A stretch of 32,445 nucleotides of DNA from Betaproteobacteria bacterium. GTDB taxonomy: Bacteria; Pseudomonadota; Gammaproteobacteria; Burkholderiales; SG8-39. Under the pieces are notes generated by a model. The model saw nothing but the letters and a program-made list of their open reading frames with translations, had not been told where the DNA came from and searched no databases. Where the stretch lies: positions 1-32,445 of the forward strand of contig VBCM01000086.1 of the NCBI GenBank assembly GCA_005883675.1, written 5' to 3'. Position 1 is the stretch's first letter. Every line of letters starts with the position of its first letter. Positions 7,686 through 15,106 of the stretch are shown here, piece after piece. Position numbers and translations under genes: made by a program.

Positions 7686-8666
7686 ATGCCCACCGTAGAC
7701 ATTCACGCTCACTGGTATCCGGAAAAGTGGCTCGCGCTCTTCGCCAAGGACGGCGCAAAAGAAGGCGCGGCGCTGGAACGTTCCGGAAATCGCTTCCTGC
7801 TGCGCGCGAAGCACATCACCAACGCGTTCGACGAGCGCTTCGTTGTGGTCGATGAGCGCGTGAAGGCGATGGACGCGCGCGGCATCGACCTCCACGCGCT
7901 CTCGCTCACCACGCCGATGGTGTACTGGGCGTCGCCGCCGCTCGGTCTCGCGCTCAGTCAAGCATTCAACGATGCGGCGAGCGCGGCGCATCGCAAGCAT
8001 CCGCAGCGGCTCGTCGGGCTCGCCATGCTGCCGATGCAGGCGCCCGATCTCGCGCTGCGCGAGCTCGAGCGCGCGGCCAAGCTTCCCGGCATCAGGGGCA
8101 TGTACCTCGCCACGAACGTCAATGGCGAGGAGCTCGACGAGCGCAAGTTCTGGGACGTGTACGCTAAATGCGAGGAGCTCGGCTGGGCGATCTTTCTTCA
8201 CCCCGTGGACACCATCGGCCAGGACCGCACGAAGAAGTACTACCTGAAGAACCTGTGCGGCAATCCGTACGACACCGGCATCGCGGTGGCCCATCTCATC
8301 TTCGGCGGCGTGATGGACCGTTTCCCCAAGCTGCAAGTGAATCTGCCGCACGCCGGCGGCACGTTCCCGTGGCTCATCGGCCGCTGGGATCACGGCGCCA
8401 AAGTGCGGCCGGAGCTCAAGCACATGAGCCAGCCGGCGAGCTCGTACCTTCGCCGCTTCACCTACGACAGCATCGGCCACGACGATCGCATCAACACGAA
8501 CCTCGTGCGCCTGGTCGGCGCTGATCGCGTGACGCTCGGCTCGGATTACTGCTTCGACATGGGCCTCGACGACCCCCTCGCCACCGTGGACCGGATCGCC
8601 GGCCTCTCGCCCGAGGATCGCGAGCGCATCGTTGGCGGCAACGCGCTCAAACTGCTGCGGCTATGA
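7686..8666 (+). CDS. Amidohydrolase-superfamily protein, ACMSD-like decarboxylase type
   Basis: The 326-residue TIM-barrel protein begins TVDIHAHWYP, giving the metal-binding His7-x-His9. Later ligands and family blocks are FLHPVDT, LPHAGGTFPWLIGRWDHG and VTLGSDYCFDMGLDDP, with the catalytic Asp in the last. This arrangement is typical of the amidohydrolase_2 group, which includes aminocarboxymuconate-semialdehyde decarboxylase, resorcylate decarboxylases and lactone or amide hydrolases. The particular substrate cannot be read. No clear Shine-Dalgarno precedes the ATG. The gene is divergent from a Bug protein. Its TGA ends on the first base of a hairpin element. A paralogue lies at 21000-22091. 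Confidence 0.92.
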   Translation: MPTVDIHAHWYPEKWLALFAKDGAKEGAALERSGNRFLLRAKHITNAFDERFVVVDERVKAMDARGIDLHALSLTTPMVYWASPPLGLALSQAFNDAASAAHRKHPQRLVGLAMLPMQAPDLALRELERAAKLPGIRGMYLATNVNGEELDERKFWDVYAKCEELGWAIFLHPVDTIGQDRTKKYYLKNLCGNPYDTGIAVAHLIFGGVMDRFPKLQVNLPHAGGTFPWLIGRWDHGAKVRPELKHMSQPASSYLRRFTYDSIGHDDRINTNLVRLVGADRVTLGSDYCFDMGLDDPLATVDRIAGLSPEDRERIVGGNALKLLRL

Positions 8667-8738
8667 AATCGGGGACAGGTACGTAATTCTGCCGACAGCT
8701 TCAACCTTGCAGAAAAATTACGTACCTGTCCCCGATTT
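8666..8738. repeat. Perfect 23-base inverted repeat (GGGGACAG-type hairpin element)
   Basis: The arms are at 8666-8688 and 8716-8738, are exact complements, and flank a 27-base loop that contains a further CTGC/GCAG pairing. The outer end reads AAATCGGGGACAGG. The left arm starts on the last base of the amidohydrolase stop codon, and the right arm encodes the last six residues (KSGTGT) and the TAA of the convergent reductase. It could act as a bidirectional terminator, though it lacks a T-run, or be a REP-like mobile hairpin. Confidence 0.93.
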
Positions 8739-9584
8739 GAGCCAGTGCACGGGGACCGCGGTGCAGTCCTTGGCGCCCAGCCCCGCGCGCGAGGCGCGCT
8801 CGAAGCCGTCCAGCGCGGCGGCGGTGGCGGGCGCGTCGTAGCCGCGGCTCTTCGCTTCCGTGATCATCTCGGCCAGGTCTTTCTTTAGCGTATCGATCGC
8901 CACGGTGGGCGCATTCTCCTTGCCTGCCAGCGCGGCGGCCACGGCGGGCGCGCGGTTCTTCATCATCGTCGGCGCGCCGGACGTATCGGCAAGGATGTCC
9001 ATCGCGCGCGCCGGGTCCAGGTTGAGATGCTTGATGAGCGAGAGCGCCTCGCCGAGCGCCTGCCAGTAGACGATGAGCGGCAGGTTGATCGCGAGCTTCA
9101 TGCTCGCGCCCGCGCCGACCGGCCCGACATGCTCGATGCGCCGGCAGAGCTGCTCGAGGATCGGGCGCGCGCGCGCCACATCGGCCGCTTCGCCGCCGAC
9201 GAAGCCGAAGAGCTTGCCTTCGCGCGCCGGCCCGACGGTGCCGCCGACCGGGCATTCAACGAAGGCGCCGCCGGCGCCGCGCACCTTCGCGGCCAGTGTA
9301 GTAGAGACCTCGGGCCGCACCGTGCTCATCTCGATGAAGAGCCGCCCGCGCATCGCGGGCAGCATCTGCGCGTACACCGAGTTCACCGCCGCCGCGTCGG
9401 CGAGCATGCTGACCATCACCTCGCTTGCCGCCGCGAGCTCGGCCGGGGTGTTCGCCACCTTGAGACCCGTGGCGCGCGCCTTGTCCGGCGTGCGGTTCCA
9501 GACCATCATCTCGTGCCCGAGGCTCGCGAGCCGCCCGGCGATGCCCGCGCCCATCTTTCCGATTCCGGCGATGCCGATTTTCAT
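8718..9584 (-). CDS. 3-hydroxyisobutyrate dehydrogenase-family NAD(P)-dependent reductase
   Basis: The start at 9584 has GAGGTG nine bases upstream. The 288-residue protein begins MKIGIAGIGKMGAGIAG, a GxGxxG dinucleotide-binding motif at residues 7-12. FVECPVGGTVGPAREGKL is the usual substrate-binding block (ECPVGG in place of DAPVSGG), and GAGASMKLAINL holds the catalytic Lys163. Members reduce or oxidise beta-hydroxy acids such as 3-hydroxyisobutyrate, tartronate semialdehyde or succinic semialdehyde. The last six residues and the stop codon come from the palindromic element, so the native C-terminus may have been altered. It is divergent, without spacer, from an alpha/beta hydrolase. Confidence 0.92.
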   Translation of the reverse strand: MKIGIAGIGKMGAGIAGRLASLGHEMMVWNRTPDKARATGLKVANTPAELAAASEVMVSMLADAAAVNSVYAQMLPAMRGRLFIEMSTVRPEVSTTLAAKVRGAGGAFVECPVGGTVGPAREGKLFGFVGGEAADVARARPILEQLCRRIEHVGPVGAGASMKLAINLPLIVYWQALGEALSLIKHLNLDPARAMDILADTSGAPTMMKNRAPAVAAALAGKENAPTVAIDTLKKDLAEMITEAKSRGYDAPATAAALDGFERASRAGLGAKDCTAVPVHWLKSGTGT

Positions 9585-10421
9585 GTGCTGAACACCTCGC
9601 TCGTCTCCATTGCGACCGACACGCTGCCGCTCGAGGGCGCATGGTACGAGCCTGCGGGGCGAAAAGCGCGCAGCGCGGCGCTGCTGTTTCACGGCAACAC
9701 GATGAACTTCTACACCGGCGCGCCGCGCTTCCTGCCGCCGCGGCTCGCCGAGCTCGGGCTCGCGTCGCTCGCCTTCAATCGCCGCGGCCACGACATCCTC
9801 GCGATCCGCGACAGCCGCGCGGCCGAGGGCGCGGCGTTCCAGACTATCGCCGAGGCCATCGCCGACAACCACTACGCCGCCGGGTGGCTCGCCGCGTGCG
9901 GCTTCGCGCACCCAGTCGTCATCGGGCACAGCAATGGCGGCATGCTGGCCGTGCGGCACGTCGCCGAGCATCCCCAAACGCCGGCGCTCGTGCTGCTTTC
10001 CGCGCATTGCGGCGGCGCGAACATGCTGCCGCTCGCAAGCCGCGCCGGGCTGCTGGCGCAGGAGCGGCTCGCCGAGCTGAGCGCGCAGGCGGAGGCGCTG
10101 GTACGGGCTGGCCGCGGCAGCGAGCTCATGCTGCTACCGGGCTGGTGGTACGTCACGAGCGCGGCGAGCTTCCTCGATCTCGCTAACTGCCCAGACATCC
10201 TCGAGCTCGCGCCCCGCATCGCCTGCCCAGTGCTCTATCTGCGCGGCGATGCAGAAACGCGCGATCTGTATCCTGCGGAAGAGTTCCAGCGCCGCTGCGC
10301 AGGCGCGTGCGACGTAGAGATCGTGGCGCAGTGCGATCATTTTTACCGGGGGCGGGAGGCGGCGGTCGCCGATCTCGTCTGTCGCTGGCTTAGCAACGCA
10401 CTTGAAAGGGGACGGCAATGA
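9585..10421 (+). CDS. Alpha/beta-hydrolase fold protein
   Basis: The start is probably the GTG at 9585; it directly abuts the ATG of the opposite gene and has no clear ribosome-binding site, so the true start is uncertain. The 278-residue product has the oxyanion-hole LLFHGN (34-38), the nucleophile elbow VIGHSNGGM (Ser116), a late YLRGDAE with Asp222 and QCDHFYRG with His252, giving a complete Ser-Asp-His triad. No signal peptide is visible, so it is probably cytoplasmic. It could be an esterase, lactonase or C-C hydrolase. It is the first gene of a long operon and overlaps the next gene by four bases (ATGA). Confidence 0.85.
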   Translation: MLNTSLVSIATDTLPLEGAWYEPAGRKARSAALLFHGNTMNFYTGAPRFLPPRLAELGLASLAFNRRGHDILAIRDSRAAEGAAFQTIAEAIADNHYAAGWLAACGFAHPVVIGHSNGGMLAVRHVAEHPQTPALVLLSAHCGGANMLPLASRAGLLAQERLAELSAQAEALVRAGRGSELMLLPGWWYVTSAASFLDLANCPDILELAPRIACPVLYLRGDAETRDLYPAEEFQRRCAGACDVEIVAQCDHFYRGREAAVADLVCRWLSNALERGRQ

Positions 10422-10840
10422 GCAAACGCTTCTTCCTCGCCTGGCTGGTCGTTTTCATCGCGTGGTTCATCGGTAGCTTCATCGTGCACGGCGTGCTGCT
10501 GCACGCCGATTACGCGCAGCTCTCCAATCTGTTCCGCAAGGAGGCCGAGGCGCAGAACTTCTTCCCGCTGATGATCCTCGCGCACATCATCATGTCGGGC
10601 GCCTTCGTCTGGATCTACGCGCGCGGCGTCGAGCCGAAGCCGTGGCTCGGGCAGGGCATCCGCTACGGCGTGGCCATCATCTTGCTTACCACGGTGCCGT
10701 TGTACCTCATCTACTACGTGGTGCAGCCGATGCCGGGCGCTACCGTGGCGAAGCAAATTGTGTTCGACGGAATACTCGTGTTGATCCTCGGCGCCATCGC
10801 CGCGTTCATGTATCGCGACACCACGGTGAAACCGGGTTGA
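10418..10840 (+). CDS. Uncharacterised four-helix membrane protein
   Basis: This 140-residue protein has four probable membrane spans at about residues 7-28, 50-67, 84-103 and 113-131. AAGGGG lies five bases before the ATG, which overlaps the hydrolase stop. The first loop contains HGVLLHADYAQLSNLFRKEAE, a conserved-looking amphipathic region. I do not recognise a family with confidence. It sits between two hydrolase genes in the operon, so it may be a small membrane accessory protein, but no function is assigned. Confidence 0.75.
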   Translation: MSKRFFLAWLVVFIAWFIGSFIVHGVLLHADYAQLSNLFRKEAEAQNFFPLMILAHIIMSGAFVWIYARGVEPKPWLGQGIRYGVAIILLTTVPLYLIYYVVQPMPGATVAKQIVFDGILVLILGAIAAFMYRDTTVKPG

Positions 10841-10889
10841 CACGCGCGCGGCGGCAGGGCTCAAATCCGCGCCGAGGAGGATGCTTGTG

Positions 10890-13187
10890 ATGGCGGCAGC
10901 GCGCGGCGAGCTGCGCGACGGCATGCGCGTCGAATGGGACGTGCCGATCGTCATGGACGACGGCCTCGTGCTGCGCGCGGACGTATTCCGCCCGCCGGAG
11001 GATGGCCGCTATCCGGTGATCCTGAGCTACGGCCCCTATGCCAAGGGCCTCGCGTTCCAGGATGGCTATCCCTCCGCGTGGCAGCGCATGGTCGCCGAGC
11101 ATCCCGACGTGCCGCACGGCTCGACGAACAAGTACCAGGCGTGGGAGGTCGTCGATCCGGAGAAGTGGGTGCCCGAGGGTTATGCCTGCGTGCGCGTCGA
11201 CTCGCGCGGCGCGGGGCGCTCGCCGGGCCACATCGATCACTTCTCGCCGCGCGAGACGCAGGACTTCTACCAGTGCATCGAGTGGGCGGGGAAGCAGCGC
11301 TGGTCGAGCGGCAAGGTGGGCCTGAACGGCATCTCGTACTACGGCATCAACCAGTGGCACGTGGCGTCGCTGCAGCCGCCGCACCTCGCGGCGATGTGCA
11401 TTTGGGAAGGCGCTGCCGACTGGTATCGCGACATGACGCACCATGGCGGGATCCTGTGCAGCTTCTGGGCGAACTGGTACGACCTGCAGGTGAAGACGGT
11501 GCAATACGGCCTCGGCGAGCGCGGGCCGCGCAGCCGCGTGAGCGGCGCTCTGGTCTGCGGCGACGAGACGCTCAGCGACAAGCAGCTTGCCGCCAATCGC
11601 TGCGACTTCGGCGACGACATCCTCGCGCACCCCTTGGATGACGACTACCACAAGGCGCGCTCGCCGCAGTGGGAAAGCGTGACCGTGCCTTTCCTTTCCG
11701 CCGCCAACTGGGGCGGGCAGGGCTTGCACCCGCGCGGCAACTTCGAGGGCTTCGTGCGCGCCGCATCCCGGGAAAAGTGGCTCGAGGTGCATGGCATCGA
11801 GCACTGGACGCATTTCTATACCGACTATGGGCGCAAGCTCCAGCTGCGCTTCTTCGATCACTTCCTGAAAGGCAAGGGCGACTGGGCGGCGCAGCCGCCG
11901 GTGCAGCTCCAGGTGCGTCACCTCGACAGGTTCGTCGAGCGGCACGAGAACGAATGGCCGCTCGCGCGGACCAAGTGGGTGAAGATGTACCTGCATCCGG
12001 ATGGTCAGCTCAAAGGGGCTGCCGCGGCGGAATCCCGCAACGTCGCATTCGAGGCGCTGGGCGACGGGCTCACCTTCATCTCCGAGCCGGTGGTTAAGGA
12101 GGCAGAGATCACCGGCCCGCTCGCCGCGCACCTGACGGTCTCCTCGACCACCACGGACGCGGATCTCTTCGTCGTATTCCGCGTCTTCACGCCCGACCTG
12201 CGCGAAGTGACCTTCATGGGCGCGATCGACCCGCACACGCCGATCGCGCAAGGCTGGCTGCGCGCCTCCCATCGCAAGCTCGACCAGCAACTCACTGAGC
12301 CCTGGCGCCCGTACCACACGCACGACGAGAGCCAGCCCCTTGAGCCGGGGAAGCCGGTGACGCTCGACATCGAAATCTGGCCGACCAGTATCGTCGTGCC
12401 GCCGGGCTATCGCCTGGCGCTCAGCGTGCGGGGGCGCGACTACGAATGGCAGAAAAGCACGGGCGCACGGCTGTCTAACTTCAAGAACGAGCTGCGCGGC
12501 TGCGGTCCGTTCCTGCATACCGGTGATTCCATGAAGCTCTACGGTTTCTGGCGCTCGCTCGCGACCTATCGCGTGCGCGTGGCGCTCGCGTTAAAAGGCC
12601 TCAAGGCCGAGGAGATCTCCATCGACCTCCTCAAGGGCAAGCAGATGAGCGAGGACTACCTCGCGGTCAATCCGCAGGGCGTCGTGCCCGCGCTCATCAT
12701 CGACGAGGGCGGCCCGCCGCTCTTCCAGTCGCTCGCCATCATCGAGTACCTGAACGAGACGCAGCCGCAGCCGCCGCTCCTGCCGCAGGACCCGCGCGGG
12801 CGCGCGCGCGTGCGCGGGCTCGCGCTGATCGCGGCGGCCGACGGGCATCCGCTCATTACTCCGCGCATTCGCAACTACCTGGAAAAGGAGATGCGCCAGG
12901 ACGAGTCGGCGCGCAATCGCTGGCTCGCGCACTGGACCATGCGCGCGCTCGAAGCGATCGAGAGCCATCTCGCGAACGAGCGCGAGACCGGCCGGTTCTG
13001 CCACGGCGACCAGCTCACCATCGCCGACATCTGCGTGGTGTCGCAGCTGATCGGCGCGCTCGCCTATTTCAACTGCGACACGAGCAGCGTGCCGAGGGCG
13101 ATGCGCATCTACAGCACGTGCATGGAGATGGACGCCTTCAGCCGCGCCCATCCGCTCAAGCAGCAAGCCGCCGGAGCCCATCACTGA
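10890..13187 (+). CDS. CocE/NonD-type hydrolase fused in frame to a zeta-like GST
   Basis: GAGGAGG at 10874-10880 best fits the ATG at 10890 (spacing nine); the ATG at 10881 would abut it. The product has 765 residues. Residues 1 to about 545 are a CocE/NonD alpha/beta hydrolase: VDSRGAGRSPG, nucleophile elbow GLNGISYYG (Ser149), GIEHWTHFY (His305), FFDHFLKGKGDW, and a C-terminal jelly-roll with LTVSSTTTDADLFVVF and PPGYRLALSVRGRDYEW. The usual C-terminal tail ends early at GPFLHTGDS. Residue 548 then begins a complete GST-like protein (see 12531-13187). CocE-type enzymes hydrolyse esters or acyl-peptides. The join looks like a deletion or natural fusion. The next gene overlaps by one base. 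Confidence 0.88.
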   Translation: MAAARGELRDGMRVEWDVPIVMDDGLVLRADVFRPPEDGRYPVILSYGPYAKGLAFQDGYPSAWQRMVAEHPDVPHGSTNKYQAWEVVDPEKWVPEGYACVRVDSRGAGRSPGHIDHFSPRETQDFYQCIEWAGKQRWSSGKVGLNGISYYGINQWHVASLQPPHLAAMCIWEGAADWYRDMTHHGGILCSFWANWYDLQVKTVQYGLGERGPRSRVSGALVCGDETLSDKQLAANRCDFGDDILAHPLDDDYHKARSPQWESVTVPFLSAANWGGQGLHPRGNFEGFVRAASREKWLEVHGIEHWTHFYTDYGRKLQLRFFDHFLKGKGDWAAQPPVQLQVRHLDRFVERHENEWPLARTKWVKMYLHPDGQLKGAAAAESRNVAFEALGDGLTFISEPVVKEAEITGPLAAHLTVSSTTTDADLFVVFRVFTPDLREVTFMGAIDPHTPIAQGWLRASHRKLDQQLTEPWRPYHTHDESQPLEPGKPVTLDIEIWPTSIVVPPGYRLALSVRGRDYEWQKSTGARLSNFKNELRGCGPFLHTGDSMKLYGFWRSLATYRVRVALALKGLKAEEISIDLLKGKQMSEDYLAVNPQGVVPALIIDEGGPPLFQSLAIIEYLNETQPQPPLLPQDPRGRARVRGLALIAAADGHPLITPRIRNYLEKEMRQDESARNRWLAHWTMRALEAIESHLANERETGRFCHGDQLTIADICVVSQLIGALAYFNCDTSSVPRAMRIYSTCMEMDAFSRAHPLKQQAAGAHH
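12531..13187 (+). other. Zeta-like GST / maleylacetoacetate-isomerase-like domain of the fusion
   Basis: This segment reads as a full 218-residue GST from its own ATG. KLYGFWRSLATYRVRVALALKGL is the thioredoxin-fold start with the SxxxxRxR pattern of the zeta class. NPQGVVPALIIDEGGPPLFQSLAIIEYL holds the cis-proline (V-P-A) and the glutathione-binding QS(L)AI site. The helical domain has DQLTIADICVVSQL. Zeta enzymes isomerise maleylacetoacetate or maleylpyruvate with glutathione. A GGTG lies six bases before the internal ATG, so separate translation is possible but unproven. Confidence 0.85.
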
Positions 13188-15106
13188 TGAAGCCCCTGGA
13201 AATCGTCGAGCGCTCGAGCCTCGTCAACGGACTTTACCGCGAGCTCCAGCTCAAGCCCGCCGAGACGGCGATCGTCACCGTGGACATGCATCGCGGCCAC
13301 CTCGACATGAGCGTTGCCACCATGCCCACCAAGCCAGAGGATGCGACCCGGGTAATCGCCAGCGCCCGCGCCGCGCTGGACCACGCCCGGCGGCTAAAGG
13401 TGCCGGTAATCCACGTGGTGCTCGTGTATCGGCGCTTGCCCGGCATCGGCAGCGAAGGCATGACGTCACCCTTCTGGAAAGCGCTGCACGCTGCGCAAGG
13501 CGAGCTCGATCGCCTGACGCCCGGGCGCAAGAGCAGCGTGCGCGAGCACAACATCGAGGGCTCGCCGGGCACGCAGATCGTCCCCGAGCTGTACCGGGAC
13601 GGCGATTACATTATCAACAACAAGAAGCGGCTGGACTGCTTCCACGGCACGGACCTGCGCCAGCTCCTCGACACGCTGAAGGTGAAGAACGTGGTGCTGA
13701 TGGGCATCAACACCAACACCTGCGTGCTCAACACCTCGTTCACCGCGTTCAACTACGACTACCGGGTGGTGGTGCTCGCCGACTGCGTGGCGAGCATGTA
13801 TGGCGACGACCTGCATGTGCTCGGGCTGCAGAACGTCGCGCGCTGCCTCGGCTGGGTCATCAGCAACGAGCAACTCTTCGAAAAACTAAAGGAGACGACG
13901 CATGAGCTTACCGCCGCGGCCGCCGCACTGCCGCTGCGCGCGCAGGCGGGGCCGATCCGCGTGGGTCTCGTCACGGTGAAGACCGGGCCCCTCGCCTCGG
14001 GCGGCATCGACATGGAGCGGGCGCTCGTCCAGTATCTCAACGAGCGGAACAACGCCATCGCCGAGCGCAAGGTCGAGCTGATCGTCGCCGACTCGGGCGG
14101 CGTGCCGGCGCAGGCGCGCACCAAGATCCAGGAGCTCGTCGAGCGCGACAAGATCCACGTCATGATCGGGCCGCTCGACACCGCCTCCGCGCTCGCGGCC
14201 GATGACTACATCCGGCAGGCGCAACTGCTCACACTGTCGGTCGCGGCCGCCGACGACATGACGCAGAGAAAGCCCAACCCCTGGTTCACGCGCGGCACCT
14301 CCACCGCCTCGCAATGCGCGCACCCGATGGCCGACTACTGCTACAAGCAGCTCAACTACCGGCGCATGGTACTCATCGCCGACGACATCGCCTACGGCCA
14401 CGAGATGTGCGCGGGCTTCCAGCGCGTGTTCGAGGAGCTCGGCGGCAAGGTGGTGCAGAAGACCTTCCCGCCGCTCACCGTGCCGGACTATGGGACCTAC
14501 CTCGCGCAGCTCAACCCGAAAGCGGATGCGATCTACCTCGGCTTCGCGGGCTCCAACGGCTTCCGCTACCTGCGGCAATTCAACGAGTACGGACTGCGCG
14601 GCAAGACCGCCACCGTCGGCGGCATGACCGCGCTCGACGAGGCGGTGCTGCGCAACATGGGCGACGAGGCGCTCGGCATCCCCACCGCGTGCTGGTACTC
14701 CGCCGAGTTCGACAATCCGATCAACCAGAAATTCGCCGCCGCGTTTCGCGAGAAGTGGAAGTACGACCCCGGCTTCTACGCCGCCGCCACCTACACCGAG
14801 GCGGCGGTGCTCGAGGCGACACTGAACAAGATCAAGGGCCACATCGAGGACAAGCCCGCCTTCATGAAGGCGGTGCGCTCGATCAAGGTCGACACCTGCC
14901 GCGGGCCGGTCTCGTTCGACCAGTACGGCAACGTGGTCGGCAACGTGTACATCCGCAAGGTCGTGCGCAAGGAAGGGCGCCTGGTCAATTCGGTCGTGCA
15001 CACCTATCCGAACGTCAGCCAGTTCTGGACCTATGACGAGAAGGAGTTCCTGAAGAACCCGGTGTATTCGCGCGACTGGCCGCCGGCGAAGAACCTGGAG
15101 AGCTAA
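13187..15106 (+). CDS. Isochorismatase-like hydrolase fused in frame to ABC solute-binding protein
   Basis: A 639-residue reading frame starts in a TGATG overlap with the previous gene. Residues 1 to about 238 are a cysteine hydrolase: IVTVDMHRGHLD (Asp33), INNKKRLDCFHGTDL (Lys147) and INTNTCVLNTSFTAF (nucleophile Cys179). From residue 242 the frame continues into the end of an export signal (TAAAAALPLRAQA) and then a complete Liv-type binding protein. The start codon and ribosome-binding site expected for that protein are at 13902 but in a different frame, so the join looks like a small deletion that removed the hydrolase stop and part of the signal peptide. As read, the binding domain would lack a functional N-terminal signal and stay in the cytoplasm. 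Confidence 0.85.
   Translation: MKPLEIVERSSLVNGLYRELQLKPAETAIVTVDMHRGHLDMSVATMPTKPEDATRVIASARAALDHARRLKVPVIHVVLVYRRLPGIGSEGMTSPFWKALHAAQGELDRLTPGRKSSVREHNIEGSPGTQIVPELYRDGDYIINNKKRLDCFHGTDLRQLLDTLKVKNVVLMGINTNTCVLNTSFTAFNYDYRVVVLADCVASMYGDDLHVLGLQNVARCLGWVISNEQLFEKLKETTHELTAAAAALPLRAQAGPIRVGLVTVKTGPLASGGIDMERALVQYLNERNNAIAERKVELIVADSGGVPAQARTKIQELVERDKIHVMIGPLDTASALAADDYIRQAQLLTLSVAAADDMTQRKPNPWFTRGTSTASQCAHPMADYCYKQLNYRRMVLIADDIAYGHEMCAGFQRVFEELGGKVVQKTFPPLTVPDYGTYLAQLNPKADAIYLGFAGSNGFRYLRQFNEYGLRGKTATVGGMTALDEAVLRNMGDEALGIPTACWYSAEFDNPINQKFAAAFREKWKYDPGFYAAATYTEAAVLEATLNKIKGHIEDKPAFMKAVRSIKVDTCRGPVSFDQYGNVVGNVYIRKVVRKEGRLVNSVVHTYPNVSQFWTYDEKEFLKNPVYSRDWPPAKNLES
13888..13894 (+). promoter_or_regulatory. 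Orphaned ribosome-binding site of the solute-binding protein
   Basis: AAAGGAG lies seven bases before the ATG at 13902. That ATG opens a frame that does not enter the binding domain, so the site now appears inside the fused coding region. Its presence argues that hydrolase and binding protein were once separate genes. Confidence 0.6.
13902..15106 (+). other. Liv-type ABC solute-binding domain, with displaced original start
   Basis: The segment encodes a type I periplasmic binding protein of about 385 residues after the signal cleavage site AQA: PIRVGLVTVKTGPLASGG, DMERALVQYLNERNN, IQELVERDKIHVMIGPLDT, MVLIADDIAYGHEM and YLAQLNPKADAIYLGFAG. It is directly upstream of LivHMGF genes and is their evident receptor. 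The ATG at 13902, with AAAGGAG seven bases upstream, is out of frame with this domain by one base. The intact ancestral gene most likely started there and encoded a longer signal peptide. Confidence 0.82.

Noticed and set aside
9027-9584. Upstream extension of the alpha/beta-hydrolase frame
   Set aside because: It is antisense to the HIBADH-like reductase and shows no hydrolase sequence before the GTG at 9585.
10806-12518. A 570-codon open frame on the minus strand, opposite the CocE-type gene
   Set aside because: It is low-complexity Arg/His/Ala/Val-rich sequence typical of antisense frames in high-GC genes, has no recognisable domain, and lies wholly opposite a strongly conserved enzyme.
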